From contig CM075939.1 of the NCBI GenBank assembly GCA_038030265.1, forward strand, positions 37,181,253 to 37,245,252: a stretch of 64,000 nucleotides of DNA, written 5' to 3'. The position numbers were made by a program, and so were the translations under genes. A model generated the notes under the pieces. The model made no database searches. It was not told the origin of the DNA and saw nothing but the letters and a program-made list of their open reading frames with translations. Source of the stretch: Corythucha ciliata. Lineage: Eukaryota > Arthropoda > Insecta > Hemiptera > Tingidae. This document shows, piece by piece, positions 46,602 to 58,600 of the stretch. Each line of letters begins with the position of its first letter. Positions within the stretch are counted from its first letter, which is position 1.

Positions 46602-49600
46602 TCATTTGAATGCCGCAAATTGTGTGAATGATGTGGGCGAGATGGGTGAGGGTCCACCTTTTAAAACAATGCGATCACAAATTGTTTTGAACGTTTTTGT
46701 TTCGTTTTTGTTTTTTAGAACAGCGACCACTCACCTTGGTTCAATTTACCTTGCGAAGAATTCATTTGATTCATTGGCGTACCAGGTGATTTGAGTTTAC
46801 TCTTGGAACTCAGACTGAGACTCTCTAGGTCAATGTTAAGGCTGCCAGAGTTCGACCACGTGCTTCCAATTGGGGTTTGCTGCTTCACTGATGACTGACT
46901 CTGTTGCTGGGCTGTTGTTTGCTGATTACTGGCGTTCATCGGTTGAAGAATGCCTAAACTGTCCGACAGACCTGTAAAAAAAAAAAGACAACGGAATGAA
47001 TATCAGCTTGTGGGACTTTCATCGTGGGGTTATAGTGAGTGAAAAGCAACTCTTTTCCATAAGTGTGAGTCTCCAGCCTATCTGTAGAGCGTGAAAGTAT
47101 TTAGATTGACTCTGAGATCTGAATGCCTTAATGGCTTTTGCCCGCCATCTTCAAACTTATCTGTTCCACGCCACATAATACCAACAAACTGGAAGTTTTG
47201 GCTCACAACCTGATTCAAAAGCAATTTCGTGCGTTTGGCTCTCTCAAAAGTCAAATTTCGTGATTATGGCACTTCCATAAACCGAATTTCGTAGGTCTGT
47301 TTGACTCTTTCTGAAATCAGTTTCGCAGATTTTCGCTTGTTACGCCACGTCGCTGACACAGCTTTTTAGAAGTTGCCAACTTGGGTGTTCACTATCCAAA
47401 AAAGGGTCCAACCAACGCCAATTTTGCGATTTTAGTGTCAAAAATGACTGGCCTGATCCGAAAAACTAATTAGGCTGTTTCGAAAACAAAATTCACGTAT
47501 TTAGCTCCTTCCAAACAAGATATCCAATTAAACCCAAAATTTCGCGATATTTTCCAAAATCTAACCATGCTCCCACAAAACTTGGAAATCGGGAAACTGA
47601 GTAGAAGGTTTTACTATTTAAAACCCATATTCAATCGATTTGGCCCATTTAGAAACAATTTCGCGGCTTTGGACTTTTCAGAAATTAATTTCACGTGGTG
47701 TGACTCTAAAAATCCCTAATTGGACAGATTTCGCTATTTTTAGAGTTTTTGGCTCATTGACTTTAACTAACTTAATCGGAAAAAGGTTTCATTTCACGGA
47801 TATTTCAACCAGAAAAGTGGAGTTTCCCTGGCCTTAACTGGATATTTGGCTTCAGAGACCGGCTCTTTGACTCTTCGAGAGCAATAAATCCTCAGAACCG
47901 AAGAGACCGCAATAAAAGTCAGTCGTTTGCACGAGACACTGTGAATTTCACTACATTCACCGACTAAATCATTCACTGTATCATGGGCGTAGCCAGATGG
48001 TGACGGGGGGGGGGGGCAGTTGCCCTCTTCTAGACTCAAAAGCGCAGCCGTAGTGGGGTAACTACCCATCCAAAGATACGCGAGCGCCTTCACCGACAAC
48101 TCAAAGCTGCTATCATGGGCCACCCCTCCATGACATGGTTGCAAGCCCTTCCCTCGTTTTTCTCGGCCTCCCAAGCGTATTCCAAGAGAATCTCAACACT
48201 TCACCAGCAGAACTGCTGGTCAACCACTTCGGCTTCCTGGTGAGCTCCTGCAATCACACAAACCTAGCCACTCGGAAGATCCCTCGAATTTCGTCGTCCA
48301 ACAACGTCGGCATGCAGATGGAATATCTTTGCCCGGTCCCTGCATCTTGCATCAAACCACTCGTCAAAAAACCGTTCATTTTTCAAGACCTCAATAAATG
48401 TTCACGCTGACGAACTTCGCCAACGTCTGCAACCACCGTGACCGTGCCCCGTCGTCAAAAGAAACTCCAAAGTCTTCACTCTCCTAGTCAACAACAAGCA
48501 CCTGAATGTCAACACCGACCGACTCAAAACGGGTTATATTTTACCTCCAGAGCCAAACGTCGCATCCATTCAGTCCTATCCATTCAATTCCTTCACTCGA
48601 AAAACCTCGCACCGTCACGTGCGCTTCGCTTCCGAGGGACTTCCAGTCTTCGTAGGGGGCTAGCTATAATTTTTCGCTCGACCTACGGAGAAAGTAGCTA
48701 TTTTCACCATGGCAACCTCACAACGAAAGAAACACTTTAATCTCAGCGTGTTATTTGCTTACTTTACGTCATGGAGTAAACGAAAGTACTATACGTCACT
48801 GCTAGGAGTAATGTAAAGTACTTTCCGTCACTGTTAGGAATGACATGTTTGGAGTGAGTCGTGGTGAAGTGCCTCACACACTTGGTCGGTCAAGCGAAAA
48901 ATAGCGTTCGCAACTCGCGAGGAGCGTCTTTACGCGCTCGTGCGAAATCCGAGAATTATATTTTTGTGAGCGTTGACGAAAAAATGGAGACCCGTACAAT
49001 TTGTACTTTTTACGAGTGGCACTTTGTACGAGTGGTTTGATGCAGGAGCCGGGAAATGATCGGGGTAATATCTTATATACTTATTTCGGGTTTATTAAAG
49101 CGCTTTCTGCGAGAACTAACTAACTAACTAGCGTACTCTCTACTACTAGAGTAACTAGCGAACTCGGCTTCGCCTCGATCGCCAAACACAACTCGCGCGT
49201 AAAGTGACGCTTTCCTCACTCGTTGTAAAATATACTATTCTCGTAAGTACTGTAAGTTGTACTTACAGACGCTGAAGATGGCGAGCAGCCGAAACCGGTT
49301 CGTTTCTAACGCACCTCAACGTGGGAAGACAGACAACGTAGGCTCCTACGGCTACAGTTTCATGCATGCATTACCTACTAACCCTCGTGGTCTAAGCAAC
49401 CATACTAACAATATTAATTTAAAAATCATTTTCGCGGAATTTGCACACTAACAAACCATTTTAGAGGACTGACTCACTAAAAACCTCAAATTTCTCTGAT
49501 TCCGCTATTGAAGAAACCTATTTCGCTAATTTTGGTCACGAAAAAAAAAACCAAATTTTGCTGCTTAGTGTGGCTGAAACCCCATTATTGTTCCTGAAAA

Positions 49601-52600
49601 CCCAATTTTGGGGGGGGTTGCCTAATTCAAAAACTATTTTCGCAGATTTGAAAAATATTTTCTTGGGTCTCGCTCTCTATAGACCACTAATTTATCTGAT
49701 TAATCTCTTTACAAATCCAATTCCAGGATTTTTGTCACCAAAAAAACATTTACACATACTCATAAAAGCAGACCGAAACGCCCGCGTAGTACGGGTGTGA
49801 AGTGCACAGTTAGATCTGGGTATGGCGTAGGAGCCCAAAGGAGGCTTAGGCGCCTGCCGGGTTCAAAGCCCGGCGCCCCCAACAACAACAACTCATAAAA
49901 ACCCAATTTTACGGGGTTTTGCTTACTAGACCATTTTTAACTGTTCATAGGTCGGGATCACAAAAAAAAATGTTGTTCGCCGATTTTTCATTTAAAACCT
50001 AATTTCTCTGGCTACGTACACATAAAAGACACAATTTCGCAGGACGGGAAAAACTAGTTTCACGGATTTATCTCACCTAAACACCAGTATAGATTCTCTA
50101 ATAAATTTCGCCAATTTCGCTTTTGGTTTTTCCTTCTTTTTTGGTGCCAGGTTCCGAACCCGGCAGCCACCAAAGCCTCCTTTGGGCTCAAACGCCTTGC
50201 CCTGATCTAGCCGTGCACGTCACACCCGTACTAAGCGGGCGTTTCGGTCAGTGCGCGGTTTGCACCACAGAACGCACACCACCTGGAACGCCCACACGAA
50301 ACCGAGTGGGCGGGTTGTGGGCTCCCGTGACACAGCTCGCCGCAGTCTTATAGTTAAGTAGGCGATAGCGAGTTTCGAACCTAGGTCCGCTGGGTTACGA
50401 AGCGCGCATTGTATTCATTACAATACACCATCGAGGCAAGCTGCGATTTTGGCTCACTGCCTAGTTTCTGAGGGTTAGTAGGAGTCAAAAAGGCTAAAAT
50501 TAGGTTATTGGGCGGATAAAAATGGAAAGGCTCGATGATTTGCTATAGGTACGTCGTACAAGTGAACAGCTGAAAAGCGCCAGTACTCGTGGTTGAAATT
50601 GCGAAAAAGCGCTAATATCCATGGCTAAAATTAAGAAAAGCGCTAATTCGAAGCAAAAATCGAGAAAAAGCGTTCGTTCGTAGCAAAAATTGATAAAACA
50701 CCAAGTCGTGGTTTTCGGAGGCTTCTTCGTGGCCAAAATTGAGAAACAGCGCTAATTCATGCCTAAAATTGAGAAACCGATAATTCATGGCTACAATTGA
50801 GAAACAGCGCTAATTCATGGCTAAAATTGAGAAAAGCGCGAATTCGCGCCTATAAGAGAGAAAATCGAACATCTACAGCTATAACATCGAGAAAAATGCG
50901 AATTCGTGGCCTCTTGAGGCAACCTTGCAGCTAAAATGAATAAATACCCAGGTATGGGAGGTCAGCGATTTATGGGGCTAAATGGCCGTTTTTTGGGGGT
51001 GATAAATCCACTACAGTTGCTTTTGGCAAAATTTCCATGTGTGTATTCCCGACTACCTCGCTTATAACAGAACGACTCAGTATGAACCGACTTTCTACCC
51101 CGCGTGCGGTAACGGAAATTGCTTAACTCTGGTTGTCGTGTGGGTTATACGTGCCAAATATCGTGGTAATTATTGCACCGCTGCCACTTCTTTTCAACTC
51201 GAAAACAATCGTTCGGTAACTTATAAACTAGTACAAACTTAGGGAGGAAGGAGCCTATTTCCCGGTAATAGCAAATTTTATTCGCTTCAGGAAAACAGAG
51301 GCCTCAAAGAGAAATAGCTGAGTAATAATGAGGAGCTTAAGTGGAAATAAAATGGTCCTATAGTTATTGATAGTATGGTAGAAATATATTGGTACAAAAA
51401 TATCTTGAATATTCGGGCGTACTTTTCTTTCTAACAGATTTTTGATCGAATGTAAGATGCAACTTTCAATCCAAAATCAACAACCGAATCGTCGATCAAG
51501 GCCAAACAGGAAAACGAAGTGAGCTTGCCCAGAGATTCGAGCCATTCCACCGCATCCATCAGATCTTCCATCAATTCAGCGTCCCCTTGGGGCGCCACAA
51601 GAGCCACTCCTGCCATACACTTGACCACGGCGGCTCGAACCGTTGTCAAGGGGTGAAAGCGGAGCGGCCAAACGAATTTCAAGAGCTCAGAGGCGATGCG
51701 ACCACTTAAACTGCCAATGTCTACGGAACAGCTTGCCACAACACTTAAAGTGTCCAAGAGGTTGACTAGAAGAAATGGCTCGTCGAATACTGCCGGAGAA
51801 TTGCCTCGAACGAGAGGAAAGAAAAAACTACCGGCGACTGCGGCGAAAGCACAGGGGCGAGTAACTGTTTTGGTTTTGGTGAGCGAGCGACTAACACGGA
51901 CGACGGATCCTACGATGTTGGTGAAGAGTTGTGATTTCGGCTCATTGTCATCGACTGGCCAAGATTTATTGATTAGGTTGACGGTGAAGGTTCGGAGAAT
52001 GGATAAAGCCAAATGACGAGTAGCTACGGTGTGAGCTCCGACTTGACCGTGGAACTCTGAAGCGAGGTATTCAGCGATTGGTCCTGGATGAACTTGGACA
52101 ACTGCGAGGAGAGCAGCGAATCTTTCTTCCTCGAAGTTAGGACAAAAGCCATTGGGTTGGAGGGTCAGAAGTATTGAAGACAGTCGGAGGGCGACTTGAA
52201 GGTCATCGTGAGGAAGTTGTTTTGTGATGAGGTCAGGGGCGGCTTGGAGGCTTTGTACAAAGCGATCGGGATCGGCATTCGGAGCTAAGCAGTCGATCAA
52301 ATCACGAACATAGTGAGGCCGTTTTTCTTCTTCAGTCTTTTTATCTGACGCGGAAGTATCATAGGGAGGAAATTCATCATCATCACTATCAAGTTGAGTA
52401 CTTTTGGGACTGTTTGTTTCTTTACATTCGTTCTCACTGGGAGTTTCGAAGGATTCAATTATCGGCTGGGAATATTCAAGACACAACTCCAAATTGAGAA
52501 TTTGGTCTTTAATGTCCTCCTGCTCCTTCGTCATCCCTTGATAATCGAATTTCAAAGCATCCGATGTAGATGGTTCTTGGAGAAAAGGACAAACTGCCTC

Positions 52601-55600
52601 GACAGTAGCCATCCCAGTCACCCGTACCACCGGAGATAGAGACTCCAGATGAGACGGAACACCAGGAACAAGAATGCTCATTAATTGTGAACGATCCTCT
52701 GATGTCAATAGGCTCTTGGAGGCGAGTTGTTTAATAAGGAGGACGAGAAGTCTGGATAGATGAAGTCGATGGTCAGCAGGCGCAATGCGAATAGCTGAAC
52801 CATCGCTCCAGACCTGTGCCACTCTCCAGGTGATATCTTTGAGGATCAACGATTCTTCTGACAATAGCAGAACTAAGTTTGAAAGAGCAAACACGGAGAG
52901 GGGCGCAGCGTTGACATATGTTAGGAAGGGAAGTTTTTCTAAGAAAGCGTTTTCCCAGAGAGGTTCTGTAAATAAACTTTGAGCAGGGCATAATATGTCA
53001 ACACCACCCCAGTTCAGAACTGCCTCAGCAATCGAGTGAACTGAACGTCTATCTTCAACCATCCCTAAGACTTTGGTTAAACTGGTAGCAACACCGTCCC
53101 GTTTCCATGTCAAAACAGTCTCTTTATGTGGCATGATTTTGAAGCCACTACCTAGCAGGGACGCAAGTGGCCTCAAATTAACATTAACGAACTCTGAAGC
53201 ACCATGAATGGAATTTAGAGCTCGACAGAACTGGGTCATAAGCTGGCGGCCAAAACCCAAAAGAGTTAAACAATTCGGGGGAGATACAACACCTAGCCTA
53301 TTGGCGATTCTGTCCGGCAATGAAATTAAGTCACGTACGAATTCACTGTACAGGTTGTAAGGGGTTTCTTCACCCGAACAACACTCGCGACACAAAACCG
53401 AGTAGAGAGCGTCCGATCCCATCAGTTTATCGAGAAAGTCTACAGTCACCGAAACAGGAACATCGTTCAACAATGGTCCATTTATAACCTCCACCATCAT
53501 ATTTAACGAAGCGCCGTCCACGGCAATTAGTGACCTCATCACGTTTCCATAGCGAGCGTCCTGAGCCGTGAAACGAGCGATCGATTTGATGAGGCTCTTG
53601 TACGGCGTGCCGTTCCAAGCGATCCAATCGACTTCCAGCTCATCGTCCAACCCAATCAGTTTCTGTTCAGTCAACGGGCCGGGTAATAGAGACGTCAAAG
53701 TTCGAACCTCAGGGACCACATCCTCGATTCGCCGAGACGATTGTATCCGCTCCACAATTCGACTCACTACACAGTTCAAAATCACAACAGATACCGCACC
53801 CTTGTATTTCGAAAAATGAACGCGGTTGGCAATATTGTAGAGGACGAATAAAGGAGCGGGAGGATCATGTTTGCAGAGCCAATTTACATCTAACCTGGCC
53901 TCATTTTTTGGCGCGCTTGCGGAACTCAACTACAGGATAATTCACGAGTAATGAATGAAAAACTCACCAACAGACGTACTGCCACTAGGAACAGGCTGAA
54001 TTGAAAAATCATCCAGCAACGGGTTAGAGGTAGGAGCGCCACTTGCAAAGGGACTCATCTGGGGTGAAGGAAATAGCGACTGCGACATCGATGGTAATTG
54101 CGAAGACCCGACACTTAAGCCCAAGAGAAGATCAGTATTAGAAACTTGTTGACCTAGAATAAACAATCAAAGTTTTTACAGTTGTTTCCCAAAAATTGTC
54201 CAAACTAAACAATTTACCATTAGTAGCAGGGGGCAAAGATGAAGGTTGCCAAGAAGTAGAATTATTTCCACTTATTCCTAAGCTAGCGGGGCCGTTCGAT
54301 GCTGGAGTGGCTGCTGCGGTTGAAAACGCAGACGAGAAATCCGCAAAGTCGTCCTTCCTGCAAATCAGTTTGAGAAAGCAGATGAAGCTAAAACGTTGTA
54401 GCGATATTTATTCCAGTTGGAAACATACACCGAAGCCTGCGCGCTCGACGACGGAAATGCGTTCTCAAAATCACCAAAATCATTTGTAGTGCCACCTTCA
54501 ACAATGGGCGCCGGCAACGACGATGTATCGTCTCCGAATAAGTCGGGAACCTTCCCTGCTCCCGTCGACGTTAAATCATCGACGAGGGACAAGGATCCGA
54601 GAGCCTTTGAAGAATCAATTACTACGTGATGAGGCTGATTCACTGACTTGCCATAATTTGCGGCGGCTCCTAAGTCGATTTTTTTGACGGGACTCGCGAT
54701 TTTTTTCGCTGTCGGCCCACCTCCGTTCGGCTTTTTAACGCCCGTGATCGTTGAGGTGACGTTGAGCTGTTGTTTGGTCGTTGAAAAGCTTGTGGGTGAA
54801 GTGGTTGCTCGTCTGGGTTCTTCAAGAGCGGACGCTGAACATGAAAAAGAAATCTCGTGTAGAAAAATGGAAATAATAATACAATAAAACTTGAATAATT
54901 AGCCTTTTCCCACAACTTACACTGCGAAGTGTTGTCAGCATCATGATACTCTTTAGGAGCACTCATTTTACGAACAGGCGGCGATGGCACTTCACCTTCA
55001 GAGTCGTACCTTTCACCGTCATCGCTGTCAAATAAAAAATTGGACAATAACTTGCGAACCAAGTAAACAATTTTGTAGCATACCTGTTGTCAAATTCATC
55101 TTTTCTCGTACTAGGGCTCGACCAGTCGTACTCATCACGACCCCATTTACCACTTTCGCCACCCCAACGTTCACTGCCAACACCGCCTCCAGAACCTCGT
55201 AAACCTCCGCCCATTGCGTCACTCGACAGGCCCACGTACTTGTCTTTGTTCTTCTTCGCTTTTTTTCTTTCATCCCTCAGTCTATCGTCGTCTTGTATGA
55301 AATCTATAAGCTCTTTAACCTTGTGCCTGCAATGGAAACAAAATTTAGTTAACCAAGAGACAAGCAGTGAAAACCGTTTGACAGCAAAAACGAAGAGATT
55401 ACTTTAAAGCAATCATGAATAAAGGAAGAATACTACAAAAATCCACGAAGACGTAACTGAAACTAACATGGAACTGGAAAGGTTGAGGGTCAAGATTTCT
55501 ACCGCTCGTGAGAAAAAAGTTAAGAATAATGCTCAACTCAAGAGTTATTAATTACCTTGGAATGGAAAACAATGAGAACAAAAGTTCTGCGATGAGAATA

Positions 55601-58600
55601 AAACTTAATTTTATTTGTTTCTGAAATGGAAGGTGAGAAAGGGTCTCATTGGCTTTCAACCTGAACGTCGAAAGTATTTTAAAATAATAAGTTCATCACA
55701 GGATATTGAGAGCGGACATTTGATAAGACGACGGACAGCCGTGAATGTTACGTTTGGGCGTGAATATAGTCCGTCAGGGCAAGGCGCGAATGATCAATTT
55801 GGCAATTTTTAGCAAACGGATGGTCGATTTAGCCATTTCAAGTGCAGGAATAATCTGTTCAGGTATTTTTTGAGCAAGTATTGCCTGTTCTGTTTTTAGC
55901 GCGCCAATAGTCAGTTTAGCCATTCTGGGACAAAACTGGTCAGTTAAGCCGTTCTTTCCTCGCAAATAGTCTGTCAAGCTAATAGCATGAATCACTGGTC
56001 ATTATTGGCGCCCGAATGGTCGCGATTTAGTCATTTCCATGGCGGGGATTACGATCTGTTCCGAGGATTTTCAGGGCTGCATGAATCTTCAGGTTAGCCA
56101 TTTTTGGGGCGCGTGATGTCATTTCCAAAGTGGGAATTTTGCCAGTTTGGCTATTTTTAGCGAGCAAATAGTCAGTTTAGCAATTTTTAAGGAGCAAATC
56201 GTTAGCTTTGTCATTTTGGAGCGCGAGTATAATCAGTTTAGCCGTTTAATGGTCGGAATAGCTCGTTTAGCCATCGCACGGAATTCCCTGACTTTTCCCG
56301 GTTTTCCCTGACCAGTTTCGCGAAATTCCCAGACCAAATCGGGTAACATTGGAAGAAGAGTCAACAAAATTAAACACTTTTAATTCTGTATGACAAGAGA
56401 GTCATTTACTAGTAGTGTTGGGTTCGGGTCAATTGGCTCCGCCAAAATGGGCAATTGACTGGTCACTTGTCTGGAAGGATTAAAACCGGAATTTGGCCGT
56501 CAAAATCTCAGACTCACAAGTCGGAAGATTTCTCTTCAATTTGTTGCGATTATGGTGAAAATTGCCAGAATGTAAAATTCACAAATTTTGCTAGAAAAAG
56601 CCAATTCTCTTTTACAGATCCAGTAGGGTTCGATCATTTAATGTTTAAATTTCGTATTATTCGCTTCAACGAAAATGAATTTCAAAGGATTGAGTCTTTT
56701 AAAAACCGAATTTCGTGGGGTTGATTCTTTCAAAACCCCAATATCATGAAATTTGGTTGAATAAAAAAACTAAATTCCGCGGTATGAATCTATTCAAATC
56801 CAAATTTCGCGAGTTTGGCTCTAGCGTAACCAAATTTCGTTCATTTAGCTATCGTATCAGCTGGCCAAGCTTCCGACTTTGGTTGGGTGAACAAATGTAA
56901 AAGTAGTTTCCGAGGGCGCCTGGCACGAAAAAGTAGGATGCTCGTGATGGACACAACAGTAGGACGCCTAAAAAATCAGTTTAATGTTACTCGGTTTGAA
57001 AGAGCGAAATCCGCGAAATTGGGTTTTGAAAGAGTGAAAATCTGCAAAACTTGGGATTTCTAAAGATTGAAATGACGAAATTTAGGCTTTGCATAATAAA
57101 GCCGAGTTCAGTTGAATTAATTTTCCGAATTAGCTAATTCACCTGCAAAACTGATTTTATTTAGTAAGAGCAAACCCCACGAAATTTGGTTTTTAAAAGC
57201 CTGAAAATCCGAGAAATTGGGATGGGAAATTACAAAATCCATGAAATTGGTGCCGAATTTGAAACATTCCGTTATGGAAGAGGTTCGTGAGAACGTGATG
57301 GATAAGAACCGTGATGGTGAAACGTGGACAGGGCAAGTTTCGGCTAGGCGCCACAGCTTTGTTTAAATACGAACGTGAAAGTGGTTCGAAGTTACAGACC
57401 CACCAGACGTAGTTGAGCCGACAAGTAGGACAAAAAAGAGGACACTTTTGACCTCTCCCTGGGCACATGAAAAATGAACCCGGACGTCTCCGGATGCTCT
57501 AAAAATTAGGACATCTCCGGGGAAAGTAGGACGTCTGGTGACCCTAGGCATGGGGCACTTCAAAAAATAAGCCGAAAATGTCTCTACGATTTGTAGCGAT
57601 TACGGTTAAAATTGCCAGAATGTAAAATTCACAAATTTGGCTAGAAAAATTCAATGCTCCCTTATAGGTCCGGTAGGGTTCGCTCATTCAGTAAAGTAAT
57701 TTCGAATTACATATTCGCTTTAAGGGGGCATGTCCTCGCCCATTAACCCTCACCGTTTTACGCACAAAGTATTTGGAATATTTCATTTTTTATGGTCTCA
57801 TATGAAACCTTATAGGCTTGAGACAAAGCCAGAAGAGCCTGAATTTCAACTTTGACTTTCCTCGAATTTATAAAAGTACTATAAAATTAATTTAAAATTC
57901 GAGGAAGTCAAAATTGAAACTCATGCTCTACTGGCCTTGTCTCAACCCCATAAGGTTTCATATGAGACCGTAAAAAATGAAATAAGCCAAATACTTAGCG
58001 CGTAAAACGGTGAGGGGATAGTGAACGAGGGGTAGTACTTGAATGCCCCCTTTAAAAAAATCAATTTCAAAGGACCGAGTCTTTTCAAAACCGAATTTCG
58101 TTTTGACCGGGGCTGACTTTTTCAAAAAACCATTTCGTAAGGGTTGGTCATTTGAAAAAACCGATTAAAATTTTGTATGGGCTCTACCGATTTTACCCAA
58201 TTTTGTGGGTCTGACTTTTTCAAAAACCAAATTTCACGGAATTTGGTTGTATAATGATGGATTTCACCTCTGAGAGTTAAGGTTTGAGTTACGTTAACTC
58301 AGAAGTTTGGTAACCCGAACCTAACTCCCGTTGGTGAAATTCACCATAAAAAACTAAATTCCGCGGCATGAATCTATTAAAATCCAAATTTCGCGAGTTT
58401 GGCTCTTGCATAACACAATTTCATTCATTTAGCTATCGTATCAACCAATATCGAGGGGAACGTTTCAAATACAAAAAAAAAAATAAATAAATAAATTAAA
58501 AAAATATATAAAAAATCGGGTTTTCGCTTATACAAAATCAAAATTGTACGAGTTTATATCCATCAAGAAACGGGTTTGACTCGCAGAAATACGATATTCG

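Larger units (their letters stand above)
57590..58440 (+). repeat. Duplicated segment, copy 2 (with two MITEs)
   Basis: Aligns with 56540-56900 outside the two insertions at 57724-58050 and 58255-58346. Confidence 0.65.

Noticed and set aside
46715..46734. EpsinR ending at the stop after GEWSLF by read-through of exon 46971-46735
   Set aside because: A GTGAGT donor at 46734 joins in phase 1 to exon 46657-46602, which ends in the typical FAAFK-type C-terminus.
50353..50447. A functional tRNA gene
   Set aside because: A-box and B-box-like sequences are present, but the T-stem does not pair and the sequence continues into a SINE body.
53929..53929. TTG at 53929 as the Tel2 start codon
   Set aside because: It directly follows a TAG and is not an ATG. 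The frame is better explained by splicing from the epsinR exon.
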